NCBI GenBank assembly: GCA_024663395.1
Contig: JANFAH010000014.1
Span: 868,001-932,000, forward strand
Reading direction: 5' to 3'
DNA length: 64,000 nucleotides
From: Pisolithus tinctorius
Taxonomy: Eukaryota; Basidiomycota; Agaricomycetes; Boletales; Pisolithaceae
In this document: piece after piece, positions 54,171 through 64,000 of the stretch
Layout: each line of letters begins with the position of its first letter
How positions within the stretch are numbered: position 1 is the stretch's first letter
Program-made: the position numbers and the translations under genes
The notes under the pieces: model-generated
The model's input: the letters and a program-made list of their open reading frames with translations, nothing else
The model's database searches: none
What the model was told of the DNA's origin: nothing

Positions 54171-56000
54171 TAGCCTGTTAGCCATGCAACCATTGTGAGT
54201 CAAAGTGTGGAAAGCTGGTATAAACCAAACAAATCCAACACCAAAGACAAATAATGTGCAAGTGGTGGTTTGCCTCCATGGAACCTGGAGTGCAGAGAAA
54301 CCTAAATGTGTGTGGGGGTACTTCAAGTGGAGGGTGCTCCTAGCACAAGTTGTCAACAAGTTACACAGGAGAGGATGAATGAATGCTGATTGAGAAGGGG
54401 ATGCTGAACAGAGCAGGGGTGTTCAGCCGAAAGGACTTGGGAGTAATGGGCTTTGATAGAAACATGCTCCTGGCGCAAGTCATTGATGAGTTACACAGGA
54501 GTGAAACAATGACTAAGCAAAAGGTTGCTGACAAAGCACAGATGATACTTCAGATGAATGAATGAAGGTAGATAGACCCTTGATGGAGCCTCAACTACCT
54601 AGGATGATGAATGGGACAGTTAGACTCTTCCAAATGAGCCTCAACTGTTGACAATGAGATATGCTGAGCTGAACTGACTTCTGAGTGACTTCTTGATTGC
54701 TTGGGGTGTAGCTAAGTACATGGGGGTTTATATACTGTGGGGGGGAGCACAGCTTGTGACAAACAAGGCACAAACACTTGGTAAGTAATGAGTAAGGACT
54801 GAGTAATCATGATGAGTAAGTGAGAAATGAAAAGTAAGCAAGCAAAGAAGATTGGTAAGTATTGGCAATAAATGAGTCAAGGATAGTCAAAAGATCACAG
54901 GATGAGTCAAATGGAGTCAGAAACTGAGTAAGTGCACTGATATCACATTAGGGGGTGGCAATGCAAGTCAGATCTTGGTGGAGACATCTCTAGATCCAAA
55001 GATGGCATGACAGATGGATGGTGCTTCCAAATAGGGAAGTATTAATTCCAGAATTGAAGGGCATGAGTCAGGTGTCAAAGGGGGCTAGGGCATTGCAGGT
55101 CTGTGGGGCAATGGGAGCATATGTGATCATGTCTCCCACCCTTCCATGCTCTCAGCGAAGTTAACAAAAACTTCATGGACAGGGCTCTGATGGAGGAGGA
55201 GGAGAAGGGGGGACATCTTCTGCTGGATCTTGCAGTAAGAAGGCAAGATGCATGTCATACTTGTCATGGATGCGATCAGGGAGGCTGGAGGACAGTAGAT
55301 TATACTGCAGCTGTCGCAATGTGGGAAGAATGATGGACGAGACTGGAATAAAGATGGTGCAGGGAGCAGGGAGGAACAATCCATATGCTTCATCAAGAGG
55401 GGAGACCGAAATGACCACATAAGACCTTTCTAACCAAGTGACAGACCTGAGGCGACCAAAGAACATCCTTCTGGAAGTCATACTGACAAGGAGAACATGC
55501 TGACCAAGCTGCATGGGATGAGACAGGGCTGACAATGACAGGACAAACCAGGGGGCTTCAGGAAGGAAGCTGGTGGGAACACCTGGCAGATATACATAGC
55601 CATCATCTCTGGCAACTGAGACAAGTGAGATGATCGATGAAGAGGTGGCCATGATTGATGGTCTTAGTGAAATGAGCATCTGATGGATGGAGTGCTGTAG
55701 AAATGTGTAGGGTGCAAGGATCCTCTCCAAATTTGGAAGGAAGAATTGTGGGGCTGAGCACTTTAAGCGAGTGTGACAACTGAGTTGATATCTTTGGAAA
55801 TGGTGGAGATACAATGAAAACCGGAATGCTACATGGGCACTAAAAACCTTTAATGCACACTTAACTTGCTTCCTCTTTTCTCTTTAGCACTGACAACTTG
55901 TTCTTGTGCAAAGGATGACTGTTAACGTCTGACAGTCTTTCTATGCACGAGGCCTTTAGTCTTCATCTGCATGCATGGGCATTGCACACAACTCGTCGAC
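54171..56000. other. unresolved segment interrupting the KDZ gene
   Basis: The KDZ motifs stop near 56014 (DSNFLKM) and resume near 54140, so about 1.8 kb does not belong to the transposase. It contains short direct repeats (CACAAGTTGTC...AGTTACACAGGAG near 54340 and again near 54475), a GAGTAAG/GAGTCA-rich stretch (54780-54930) and a 213-codon minus-strand frame 55173-55814 (DGYVYLPGVPTSFLPE...) that I do not recognise. Clear terminal repeats were not found. Confidence 0.45.
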
Positions 56001-56013
56001 GAGTTAGGCAGAG

Positions 56014-57077
56014 TCAGCTGTAACCATGTCCACAACACCTTTGGTGTGTGACACTGTGTCTGATAGAAGCACTAGACTTACACATTCTGTCCATTTTCAG
56101 GAAATTGCTATCATTCATTTGGAAATCAAGTACCTCCTGCCGATGGGGAGTAGCCATGCCTCTAGCAGATGGGGAAATGATATTCAGGGAGGACCACAAG
56201 GTTTCCATGATCTCCCCATCCACCCAGCCAGCACCCACAATGAAATTGGGAGCATATCATGCAAAGCATTCTGTGCAGTGGCCATGAACATGCCACAACC
56301 CAATGCCAGGGCAGATCTGCATGCCATCCAGCATGGATATATAGGCATTGGTATGTAGCTGTTGTTCTAAACCTTTGCTATACTGGCAGTTAATATCATA
56401 GAAATGTATCACTTGCTGGCCAGGGACTGTGCCATGCCTGATGGCATGCACAAGTGCATAGTCCATGTTAACCTGCCTGTGATGCCAATGTCAATATTGG
56501 CATATATTGTTACAAGGTTATTCATACTGTTTGCCCTTCTGAAAGTCAACCATTGCATGTGGCACAAAACAGCCATGCTGCACACAGGCACATCCACCTA
56601 TTCCTGTAGATGCGAGCTGCTGCCGGTTGGCATTTGCTTGATTAACTGCCTGATGATTGCTGCAATCCAAGATCTTGCAGTGTGATCAGTGCATTGGGTA
56701 ATACATTCCTACACATCACCCACCTCAACCACATTTTTAGTGCCACTCAAATATTCCTTGTATGGCTGTGATGCAACCATGTACCCCTTGCCATCCATCA
56801 ACCAGGCTTCACTGCCAGCATCCTTTGGATGCATATGCTCTGCCTTGAAATTCCCATCCATGACCAAGCTTCTTGCCAGTGTCCAACTGGATTACACAGT
56901 GTATAAATGGATAGCAGTGTTCATGGTATCACTCACTGGGACTAATCTATTGCATCTTCCGAAATGTTGATGCCAGGTTGGGGACATGCCAGACAGAATA
57001 ACACTAATTCCCCTGGGCCAGCATCCTCTGCACTCATGTGGGATCCCTGCCATTTCAGTAGTTTCAGGAGCTGCCAC
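56014..57077 (-). pseudogene. KDZ transposase core
   Basis: HECRGCWPRGIS (57020 region), then after poorly conserved sequence VIHFYDINCQYSKGLEQQL and IGLWHVHGHCTECFA (56257-56410), then GAGWVDGEIMETLWSSLNIISPSARGMATPHRQEVLDFQMNDSNFLKM (56090-56236). These are the strongest KDZ signatures: YDI.CQY, G..HVHGH and E..W..LN...S.R.M. An intron with GTAAGT follows. Frames change twice, and the region 56490-56890 is only weakly matched. Confidence 0.8.
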
Positions 57078-57150
57078 ATCCTAGCAACTCTCAGCAGTTC
57101 CCTGTACCTATCCTATTATCCAGCTAAGAGTCATGTTGCAGTGAGACAAT

Positions 57151-57880
57151 TCAACAAATAGGATGCACTGGCACCAGATGAGGAAAGGCATTGGAGGTTA
57201 TGCAGCGAAGTTTGCTGTAGAAATTCATCACTGAGGTACCACATTCCACATTGTCCTGAACAAAGTCATCTTCCTCCTCAGTTGTGACTTCATCATTTGA
57301 ACAACCACTGGCTGGGCAGTGCTTCCCACCATGCCCAACATGCAGTACCAAACCAGCCTGAATGGTAAATACAGGAACAACCCTCATCATTGAGCTGCTT
57401 ACCAGCTGCAGGGATGATTCCTCAAAGAATGTTCCATTCCATTGTTCCACCCTGTGGAATGGCCGGCACTTGTGTTCTGCCTGGCAACACATGGTGCAGA
57501 AGACCAGCCGATGGGCACACTCAGTGCACTGGAAAATGCCATCTGCTCCACACAGGATACAATCCCTTGGCTCAGGTGGGGCCTCCATGTCCAACAGGAT
57601 GGCTAGATAATGCCATTGGTGTGGCAACCACTGCTGCAGATAACTATTCTACAATTGTGTGACACTGTCATTGCAGGTTTGTTGGGCAATGTGGCATTCC
57701 ACACACCTGACTTTTCCAAGGTTTAGAAGGTGTTGCAGGCAATTCATCATTATTGCAAGGCAGTTGTACACCCACATCATCCAACAGGCAGTCTGGGTGA
57801 TCCAGGATAACTGAGCCAGGCTGCACAGGAGGCTGAGTTGCATGGCCTGGCACCCACTTTCTGGGTGCTACTTTTACCAT
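57151..57880 (-). pseudogene. KDZ transposase N-terminus with CxC2 cluster
   Basis: Upstream exon 57668-57880 (start MVKVAPRKW). An intron of about 45 bp leads to QWLPHQWHYLAILLDMEAPP. The CxC2-type KDZ-associated cluster follows: CILCG, CTECAHRLVFCTMCC, H...PFHRVEQWNGTFFEESSLQL. After an intron (57362-57406, GTAAGC...CAG) it continues AGLVLHVGHGGKHCP, a hallmark of this domain in mushrooms. The domain is thought to bind DNA through zinc. It ends in an unspliced stretch with a stop at 57151. Confidence 0.8.
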
Positions 57881-58379
57881 CTTATCCCTATATCCTCAGG
57901 TGGTTTTCACTCTTTGCCAGGTTACCTGGGTCACTCTTGTAGCAGGTCCTGCTGGTGCAATCTTTGACTTCCCCATGATGAATGTTGCAATGCAGAAGGG
58001 TTTTGATCACAACAAATACATGCAGTGGACATGTGCTAGCAAGGTCTGACCACCAACTATGGTCATGCTGTCTTAGGATCTGGCACATGATTTCAGTGCT
58101 GGCACCAGCACATTGCCCAGAGGTCAATGAAATGAATGAGCACTTGCAAAATGCCTTGTCCTACATCATACCCATAGTGCCTATACCATCCACAGTGTCT
58201 CAATGCACATTGCCCAATTACCAAATATCTCAGATCCATGAAGTCTGAGAGGCACCACCTTTGCACATGGCTCAGGGATGGAAATCTCATGACTGACTAA
58301 CAACCTTAGCCATCTTGGGAAACTGTCCCATCAACTGGCATGCAAGAATGAACTAGACACTGGAATGTAACCTTCATTG

Positions 58380-60676
58380 ACATGGGAGAATGCTGGAAAA
58401 GTCTATTCTCTTCAACAGACATCATACTAGCTGTCCCCAAAAAATTTGTGCACAAGCACCTCCATCCTCAATGGCATCCAGTGACTATGAAAGTGAGTCT
58501 TTCTCCAACAACACTGAACCTCCCCACCACAAAAGGGGACCAGTCTTCAGCCAGCCAAAATTGAGATTCTAGAGGCCAAGCTAGAGTCATGGAAAAATGC
58601 CAACTGAAACAAGAGGAGCTCCATCATGTTAACCCTCAGAAACAAGATAAAGAACCTTGATGTGAATGTGATGCTGAAAACACATGAATGGGTTCAGAAG
58701 AAGAAGGTATGCCACACTTGCCATTGATGACCTGGCATGTCCTTACCATTTCCAGGCAATTCAGACTTGGTTGTACAACCACAGCTGGAGCCATAGTTGA
58801 CAAGCTCTAATCAAATACAGTGGTGGTTGGACACTGAGGAAGGTGGTCATGCACCATCAAAAGAAATCAATCAACAAAGTGTTGGAAGAAGCTGGGATCA
58901 AGCAGGGATCCACAGAAATGATCAAGTCTTATCAGAAGGCTGTTGACACTATCATGAAGTCCCTTACTGCCGAGGAGATACAAGAGGCAGAGGCATTGGC
59001 CATCAAATGGAATGAGTGGCAGCCACCTCAGGATGTTCAGTCAGAGTATGTACCATTTGGAAATGCTGCCCATCACTCACAAGAAACAGAACCGCAGAGA
59101 AGAAAGGCCATAAATATGCCGAAGAATTTGCTAAGGAAATGTGGAAGTGGTGTGGTGCCAGGGTGGTAGTGATGGCAGCATGGGAAGATGCCAATGGAGA
59201 GGTGATAGTTGGAGCATGAGGAATTTGTTCTTTGTGCAGATGAGTACTGCCAGATTTTGACCAACTCTTCCAGACATGATTTCAATGATGAATTGGGTAA
59301 TGGCAAATTATTTGAGGATTTGGACAAGTGCCAGGATAAATTTGTAAAGTATGCACGAATGGCATTTGGAAATGGCAGCACCAATGCTGAGTCACCAGAT
59401 GAAGATGCAGCTCCATGGTCATGGCTGAGAAAGAGCAATGGGAAACCTAAAACCATCCTGCTGGTCAGCGACAATGGCATGCCATACATCCTGAACATAT
59501 TGGATATGCAGGCACCAAAGTTGAAGGATATCATGTGGACATTTGTGACATTTCACTATTGTATGTAAAACAATAGGAGAAATACTGTTCATTGACATGC
59601 ATTACAGGGAAGGCCTGTGGGAATTCACAGGTGACTGTTCCATGGAGCACAATAACAACCAACACTGTGCTTTATATTGCACCACAGTTTCTGCCACCTG
59701 AGGTTCCCTTCAAAGAGCTGAGCCGACTTACCCAGGACAAGTTGACAGCAATCTTGGAATGGTGGAAAGAGCGAAAAGAGCAGCATCCCAACAATATATT
59801 CAGCTTCAAGAAGTGGAGAGATGCAGGAGGGTCCCTCCAAATGCCAGTGGCAGCAGCTGACAGCAGTGGAGTGAGGATGGGTGCGATGCAGGATTTCGAT
59901 GGGACCCCAGACCACTTGGAAGGTGAAAGGACAATGGATCGAATGATGCAGGGTAGAAGGAAGCAGCAACAGCAAACAGATATGAAGGAATGCATCCAGA
60001 ACTTAAATGTCCAGCAATATTATCTAATGGGGAACAAAGTTGTAGGGTCTGATTCTGATGATGAATCCAATCACCAACAAATACCACCAACATTGCTGTC
60101 AAATGGAAATGATGGTACATGCACAAGCATGGTGTATGAAGATGCCACAGAGGCAGTAGCATTGCTGGACTCCCAGCAGTGGATTTCCAGATGCTGAGCA
60201 GCTGAGGGCGACACCTGCTGGTCATTTGGTAAGCCCATGGGATCACAACAGCCGAATATTGTTAACCTTAATGGCGGACATGTTTCAGCCATTGGCAAGG
60301 AACAAAAAAATGCCTGGCAGCAGGTTGTGGGCAGCACCTCAAGCACTATGCAACCTATGACAGAAGGCCACCACACTGATTCACCTGATTCTCTCCAGCC
60401 AGCAGAACCTTTGGCAGTACCAACAACTATCAAGAGAGTCCATAAACAGGAAGATTCAAAGTGCAAGTTGCCCATTCCATCGATGAGTCAGTACTTGTGC
60501 CATGGTCACTGAATTGTTGATTGAACTCATCTCTCAATTCTAGTACCCATGCACTGGACCAGCATAGACAATGTGAGGGGTATGCAGCAATCAAAATGGG
60601 TGCAGAAGGCACCAAAGCAGCCTGATGATGATGTTCCTACTCCTAGTCCCTCCAAGAAATATAGGCGATGTTAGCA
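58380..60676 (+). pseudogene. decayed gene of a repeated Agaricomycete family
   Basis: Segments in order: MASSDYESESFSNN and AKIEILEAKLESW (58470-58610, with small frame slips), an intron GTATGC...CCAG near 58707-58757, IQTWLYNHSWSHS, VDTIMKSLTAEEIQEAEALAIKWNE (58945-59020), KYAEEFAKEMWKWCGARVVVMAAWEDANGE (59110-59200), HDFNDELGNGKLFEDLD...KYARMAFGNGS (59275-59380), LWEFTGDCSMEHNNNQ (about 59615) and a basic end SKKYRRC at 60676. I recognise this layout from a large family of unknown function in mushroom genomes, from memory. Several frame changes at exon-like borders could be introns, but the slips at 58555 and 59165 look like true lesions. Confidence 0.6.
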
Positions 60677-60699
60677 TTCATATTTTACATGGCAATGGA

Positions 60700-61660
60700 A
60701 TGTGATACTAGATTTTGACAACCAATAGCTACAATTACAATAAATCCTCATCCAGTTCCAATTCATCCTCACCATCCCAATCACTGGTCATCAAATCTTG
60801 TATATATTGCTGAGTCCTCGCCAGCTGTGCTCTCCTTGCAAGCAACAGGTGAAATCGGATGCTTGATTCCACCAATATATAGCAATGCTGTAGTGGTTGT
60901 AGGCCACAATGATTGGCCCATCAGTGGTGGTGTTAAGATGGGGCAGGTGCTCATCAGCCGGTCCCATGAGAAGAACCACAAGCCACTGTGCTTTTTCCAC
61001 TGCCAGATGATTGATATATATGTGAGGGATATCATAAACCACTTACATGTTGTAATTGGCCCTTCATCATGAATTCCTTGTATACCCAAGTCACTGGTGA
61101 AATGTTGGAGCATGGAAAAGCGAGCTAATACACTTAATACTGGCAGCAACAAGAGATGACATGGCACTCACCAGCAGTGGCATCAGTGGCCGTAGGCTCT
61201 GGAGATGGTTGCCATGATGTAGCCAGGATGGGCTGCAGCTTGGCAGCTGCCACACCATCTAACTGCTCATCCATACATGCATGCTCCAGGGGAGATGGCA
61301 CAGTCTGGGCAACTTGTGCAGATGCCAGCAATGATCTAGGTGGTGGTGAGACTGCCAGGGAAGATGTTGGTGAATCCCAGCTGGGTGCAATGGCGGCCAA
61401 GGATGGCATGGAATGACTTCCTTGCCATGACTCCCATTGGTGATCAGCAGCAGATGGCTGCACCTCTGGCAAAAGTGGTAGGGAGTCCCAAGATGGTGCA
61501 AGCATGCTGAGCAATGGCCAGGAAGGGCCAGCATTCAGCAGCATGGAGGACGATGGTGATCCTAGCTGATGGCCCCAAGCTGGGGCATTCACGGCTGCTC
61601 CAAATGGTAGAAATTCTGGTTCATCAACAGCCATATCTGTATCATCAGTACCTGGCAATA
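60700..61660 (-). other. unrecognised minus-strand open stretches
   Basis: Frame 61134-61658 reads MAVDEPEFLPFGAAVNAPAWG, then repeats of APSWDSP/PSWPLL-type words (P, S and W rich). Frame 60791-61042 reads TTDGPIIVAYNHYSIAIYWW. They may be exons of one gene on the minus strand, but there is no recognised domain; a low-complexity gene-like relic is equally possible. Confidence 0.3.
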
Positions 61661-61998
61661 CCCGAGGTTTCTTCTGCAGGGAGATGACTGGTGAAGGTTA
61701 TTGACAGTTTTATGTTATAACAACTACTTACATCAAGTGTCCAGACTGCCCAGCCTCCATCTTACTGACTTTTGCTCCATGATACTTTGCAATCTGTGGA
61801 ATGTTGATAAGTTGATTGAAATATTGTTGAATTGTGTCACAATGTTGGGTTTGGCTATTTGGGCTTGTTTGTCTACTGGCCAGTGTTGATGCTGGCACAA
61901 TGGTTCATGAAAATATAAAATGTGGCTGTGCTGCCAATGCAATTGTCAACTATAACTTGACTGCATCACTCTCGCACCAGTATCCCACTTCCACAAAA

Positions 61999-63805
61999 AT
62001 GTCCCAACAGGCTGAAACATCCCAAACCACCACCACCACTCCCCCCATCACTCTCCCACATGAAATAGTCACTAATGCCACAGACATTGTCATGGCAGAG
62101 CTTTTGACACTCCATGACCATAGGAACAAGCAATACTGGAAAAAAGCTATGCATGTCATTTGGGAGCAGTTGGTTTGTGGCCTGCCAATCTATTTTTCCT
62201 CTGATATTTACAACATTCCAGACCCATGTGCGCCCTTTGGTAGAGGAACTGCCCTCAAAATTCACCATCCCCACCCACATCATCGCCACTGAAATGGTTA
62301 TGAGAGATCCAGTGGTCCTTATGGTGGTGAAGGAGTGGCCAGACTTTGACAAGATCAGAGATGCAACTGATGCCAATGTTGCAGACCATCCATGGTACCA
62401 GATTGGCTGGCCAGTCAACAAGGGTAAAGGGCATGCAGTTCCATTGGAACCACTTCAGATAAGTGACACTGCTGCCACCACTGCTGAAACTTTGGAAGAA
62501 CCTCACAGCCGATCAACCAGTCGTGCTGCTCCTACAGGCACTCGGCCCAGAAGTAGAAGGCTGCAGAAGTGTACAAGGTCAGTGGCAGCAATTGATGCAG
62601 ACATTTCGACAGTGACTGCTGGAGCATCCACCAGTTGCAGCCACTCGATTGCAGGTCTTGCAACCCCTGCCACTGGCTATATACCTGTTGCTGAAGAAGA
62701 CCAATGCGATAGGTGCATGGAGAAAAACCTGCCATGCATGGTCAAGCCTGGTTCTGCTTGTTGGCAGTGTAGCTGCTGGAAGTACAGGTGCAGTATCTTC
62801 ACTGGAGTGAAGGCTGTGCAGTCACAGTCAAGGCGGCCCTGCAGTCACACTGTAACTGAGGTGCCTGATGGAGCAGTGGAATGTCCCCAAACTGTCACAG
62901 CCAACCATCCCCCCAGCCAATGCTGTCCTCAAAGCCCTTCACCAGGGCCATCAGCTACAATATCCTCAGAACCCACCACTCCTGCATGGCAGACCTGCAA
63001 GCAGTGGGCAGCCACTAGAGGTATGACACCCACTGCTGGCAAGGCAACCACCTCAGCCACTCCAAGCTCCTGCAGGCAAAGTAAGTCCTCCATTTCCTTC
63101 ATTCTGCTATTCTTATTCAAGCCTAACATAGTTTTCAATGGAGTGGTCATCATCACTCCATCCTGGTGGCAGTCAGGTCAGCAGACATCAAGCCCAGCAT
63201 CTCAGGGGGCAGCAACATCCCAAAGCCATCTCACTACCCCATCACACCCAGTGATACCCAATGCCACCCCCATGGAGCATGTGGAAGAGGAGATTGCAGC
63301 ATTGCAGCAGCAGCATATGGAGATGGCACAAGATCTCCTAGATACCTGCTGTGAGCTTGCTGATACCCAACGGGCCCTTGCAGATACACAGACCAAGTTG
63401 CAGATGCTTTCTGATGTTGTTGAGGCCTTATGCCAGTGCCTGTACCTGTTGCCACACTCCTCACCCAATGCACCTGGACCCTCCCACCCCTCCACCATTG
63501 GCTTTGCAATTACAAGTCATCAAGCAGTCATTCCCACTGATGGTGCAAGGATCCTTGACCTTGCACCAACTACCATGGTCCAGGAGGTTGTGATCGATAC
63601 TGGCATCCTCCAGAGCCTCCTGGGTGATATGCTTTTAGCCCCTTCTACTTTTCTGCCACCCACCCACCATTTTCTATACTCATCCACCCCTGGAGTAGGA
63701 GAAGCCCCACCCCCTATCTATGTCTCTTTGGGGGCTGTTGCTGATGATGCCAGTGGAGATGATGCCAATGATCAGAATGCCACTAATTGGATGGATGTAG
63801 ATTAA
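61999..63805 (+). CDS. Zn2Cys6-motif, coiled-coil protein of a repeated family
   Basis: Exon 1 61999-62172 (MSQQAETSQ ... HVIWEQL), intron 62173-62221 (GTTTGT...CTGAT...CCAG, 49 bp, phase 0), exon 2 from 62222 (THVRPLVEEL ... VADHPWYQIGWPVNKGKG). A likely second intron 63081-63131 (GTAAGT...CATAG, 51 bp) leaves the frame unchanged if retained; an alternative acceptor lies near 63170. Around residue 220: CDRCMEKNLPCMVK...C-x2-C-x6-C, exactly C-x2-C-x6-C-x7-C-x2-C-x6-C, the spacing of fungal Zn2Cys6 DNA-binding clusters but far from the N-terminus. An S/T/P-rich linker is followed by a coiled coil (VEEEIAALQQQHMEMAQDLL ... LADTQTKLQMLSDV) and an acidic tail NWMDVD. No stop interrupts it. It could be a transcription-factor-like host gene or a multicopy family member. 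Confidence 0.65.
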
Positions 63806-64000
63806 CATGTCCATAGAATGTACTATTACCATTTCATTGTCGCCATTCCTGAGAATGATTATCCCCACTCACTTTTGCTTTACATGGTGCAGATATGGTC
63901 TCTCTGGTGTGTGCCATCCCATTGAGTCCAGCCAGGTGACTGCCCTTGTGATTTGTAAATCCACTGGTACAGCTAAGCTAGTGCACACTGGCAGCACCCT

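Larger units (their letters stand above)
45056..57880 (-). mobile_element. KDZ-superfamily transposase gene, split by three insertions
   Basis: KDZ (Kyakuja-Dileera-Zisupton) elements are large DNA transposons abundant in mushrooms. Pieces of one transposase run on the minus strand from about 57880 to a stop at 45056, interrupted by element D, a Tc1 element, solo LTR E2 and an unresolved 1.8-kb segment (54171-56000). Removing D, Tc1 and E2 with one target duplication each restores the frame: HDHLQ to SHIHSIFDTAKK (D), ERSGLGY to VTLLELQLWQGQ (Tc1), CYATR to QCQMYGRLAC (E2). The piece-by-piece calls are separate entries. Terminal inverted repeats were not identified. Confidence 0.8.

Overview
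This window looks like repeat-dense DNA from a mushroom-forming basidiomycete (Agaricomycetes). The evidence is short GT...AG introns of about 50 bp with CTAAT/CTGAC-like branch sites, a KDZ-superfamily transposase with its CxC2 cysteine cluster, a TET/JBP-like oxygenase fragment, chromodomain Ty3/gypsy elements, and gene families I know only from this class of fungi. No tRNA, rRNA or CRISPR was seen. Almost everything is mobile or broken. Species cannot be told from the sequence.

Left part (1-8750): an LTR fragment, then a decayed multi-exon gene (about 2547-6673) whose 5' half is a tandem array in which every unit is one exon plus one intron. Next comes a decayed copy of the INO80 actin-related protein gene ARP5 (6942-8560).

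Middle part (8751-33690): a Ty3/gypsy element A (LTR 1006 bp) was cut in two. Two 6740-bp chromodomain Ty3/gypsy elements of one family (B1, minus, 15204-21943; B2, plus, 26946-33685) face each other. The 5-bp flanks of B1 and B2 are exchanged between the two copies, so the 5.0-kb segment between them is an inversion made by recombination between the inverted copies. Turning it back joins the gag/protease half of A to its RT/integrase half and restores a 4-bp target duplication. The 3' part of A also contains an antisense, intron-bearing zinc-cluster/coiled-coil gene, itself broken by a solo LTR (family E).

Right part (35.3-57.9 kb): an old KDZ transposase gene on the minus strand is followed downstream by a TET/JBP-like gene, also on the minus strand. 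Both are split by later insertions: Ty3/gypsy C (36194-43034), solo LTR E2 (45091-45438), a Tc1 element with an intact DD34E transposase (46081-47701), and Ty3/gypsy D with an intact pol (47870-53723). Removing E2, Tc1 and D, each with one copy of its target duplication, re-joins the KDZ reading frame every time. The last 6 kb hold two members of repeated Agaricomycete gene families, one decayed (58.4-60.7 kb) and one apparently intact with a Zn2Cys6-type motif (61999-63805).

Mechanistic signals: B, C and D each have an 11-nt primer-binding site, two bases from the LTR, complementary to their own predicted transcript 5' end (Tf1-type self-priming). B and D have clear -1 frameshift signals between gag and pol. 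Decay is dominated by CpG transitions, and nearly every premature stop is TGA where arginine CGA is expected.
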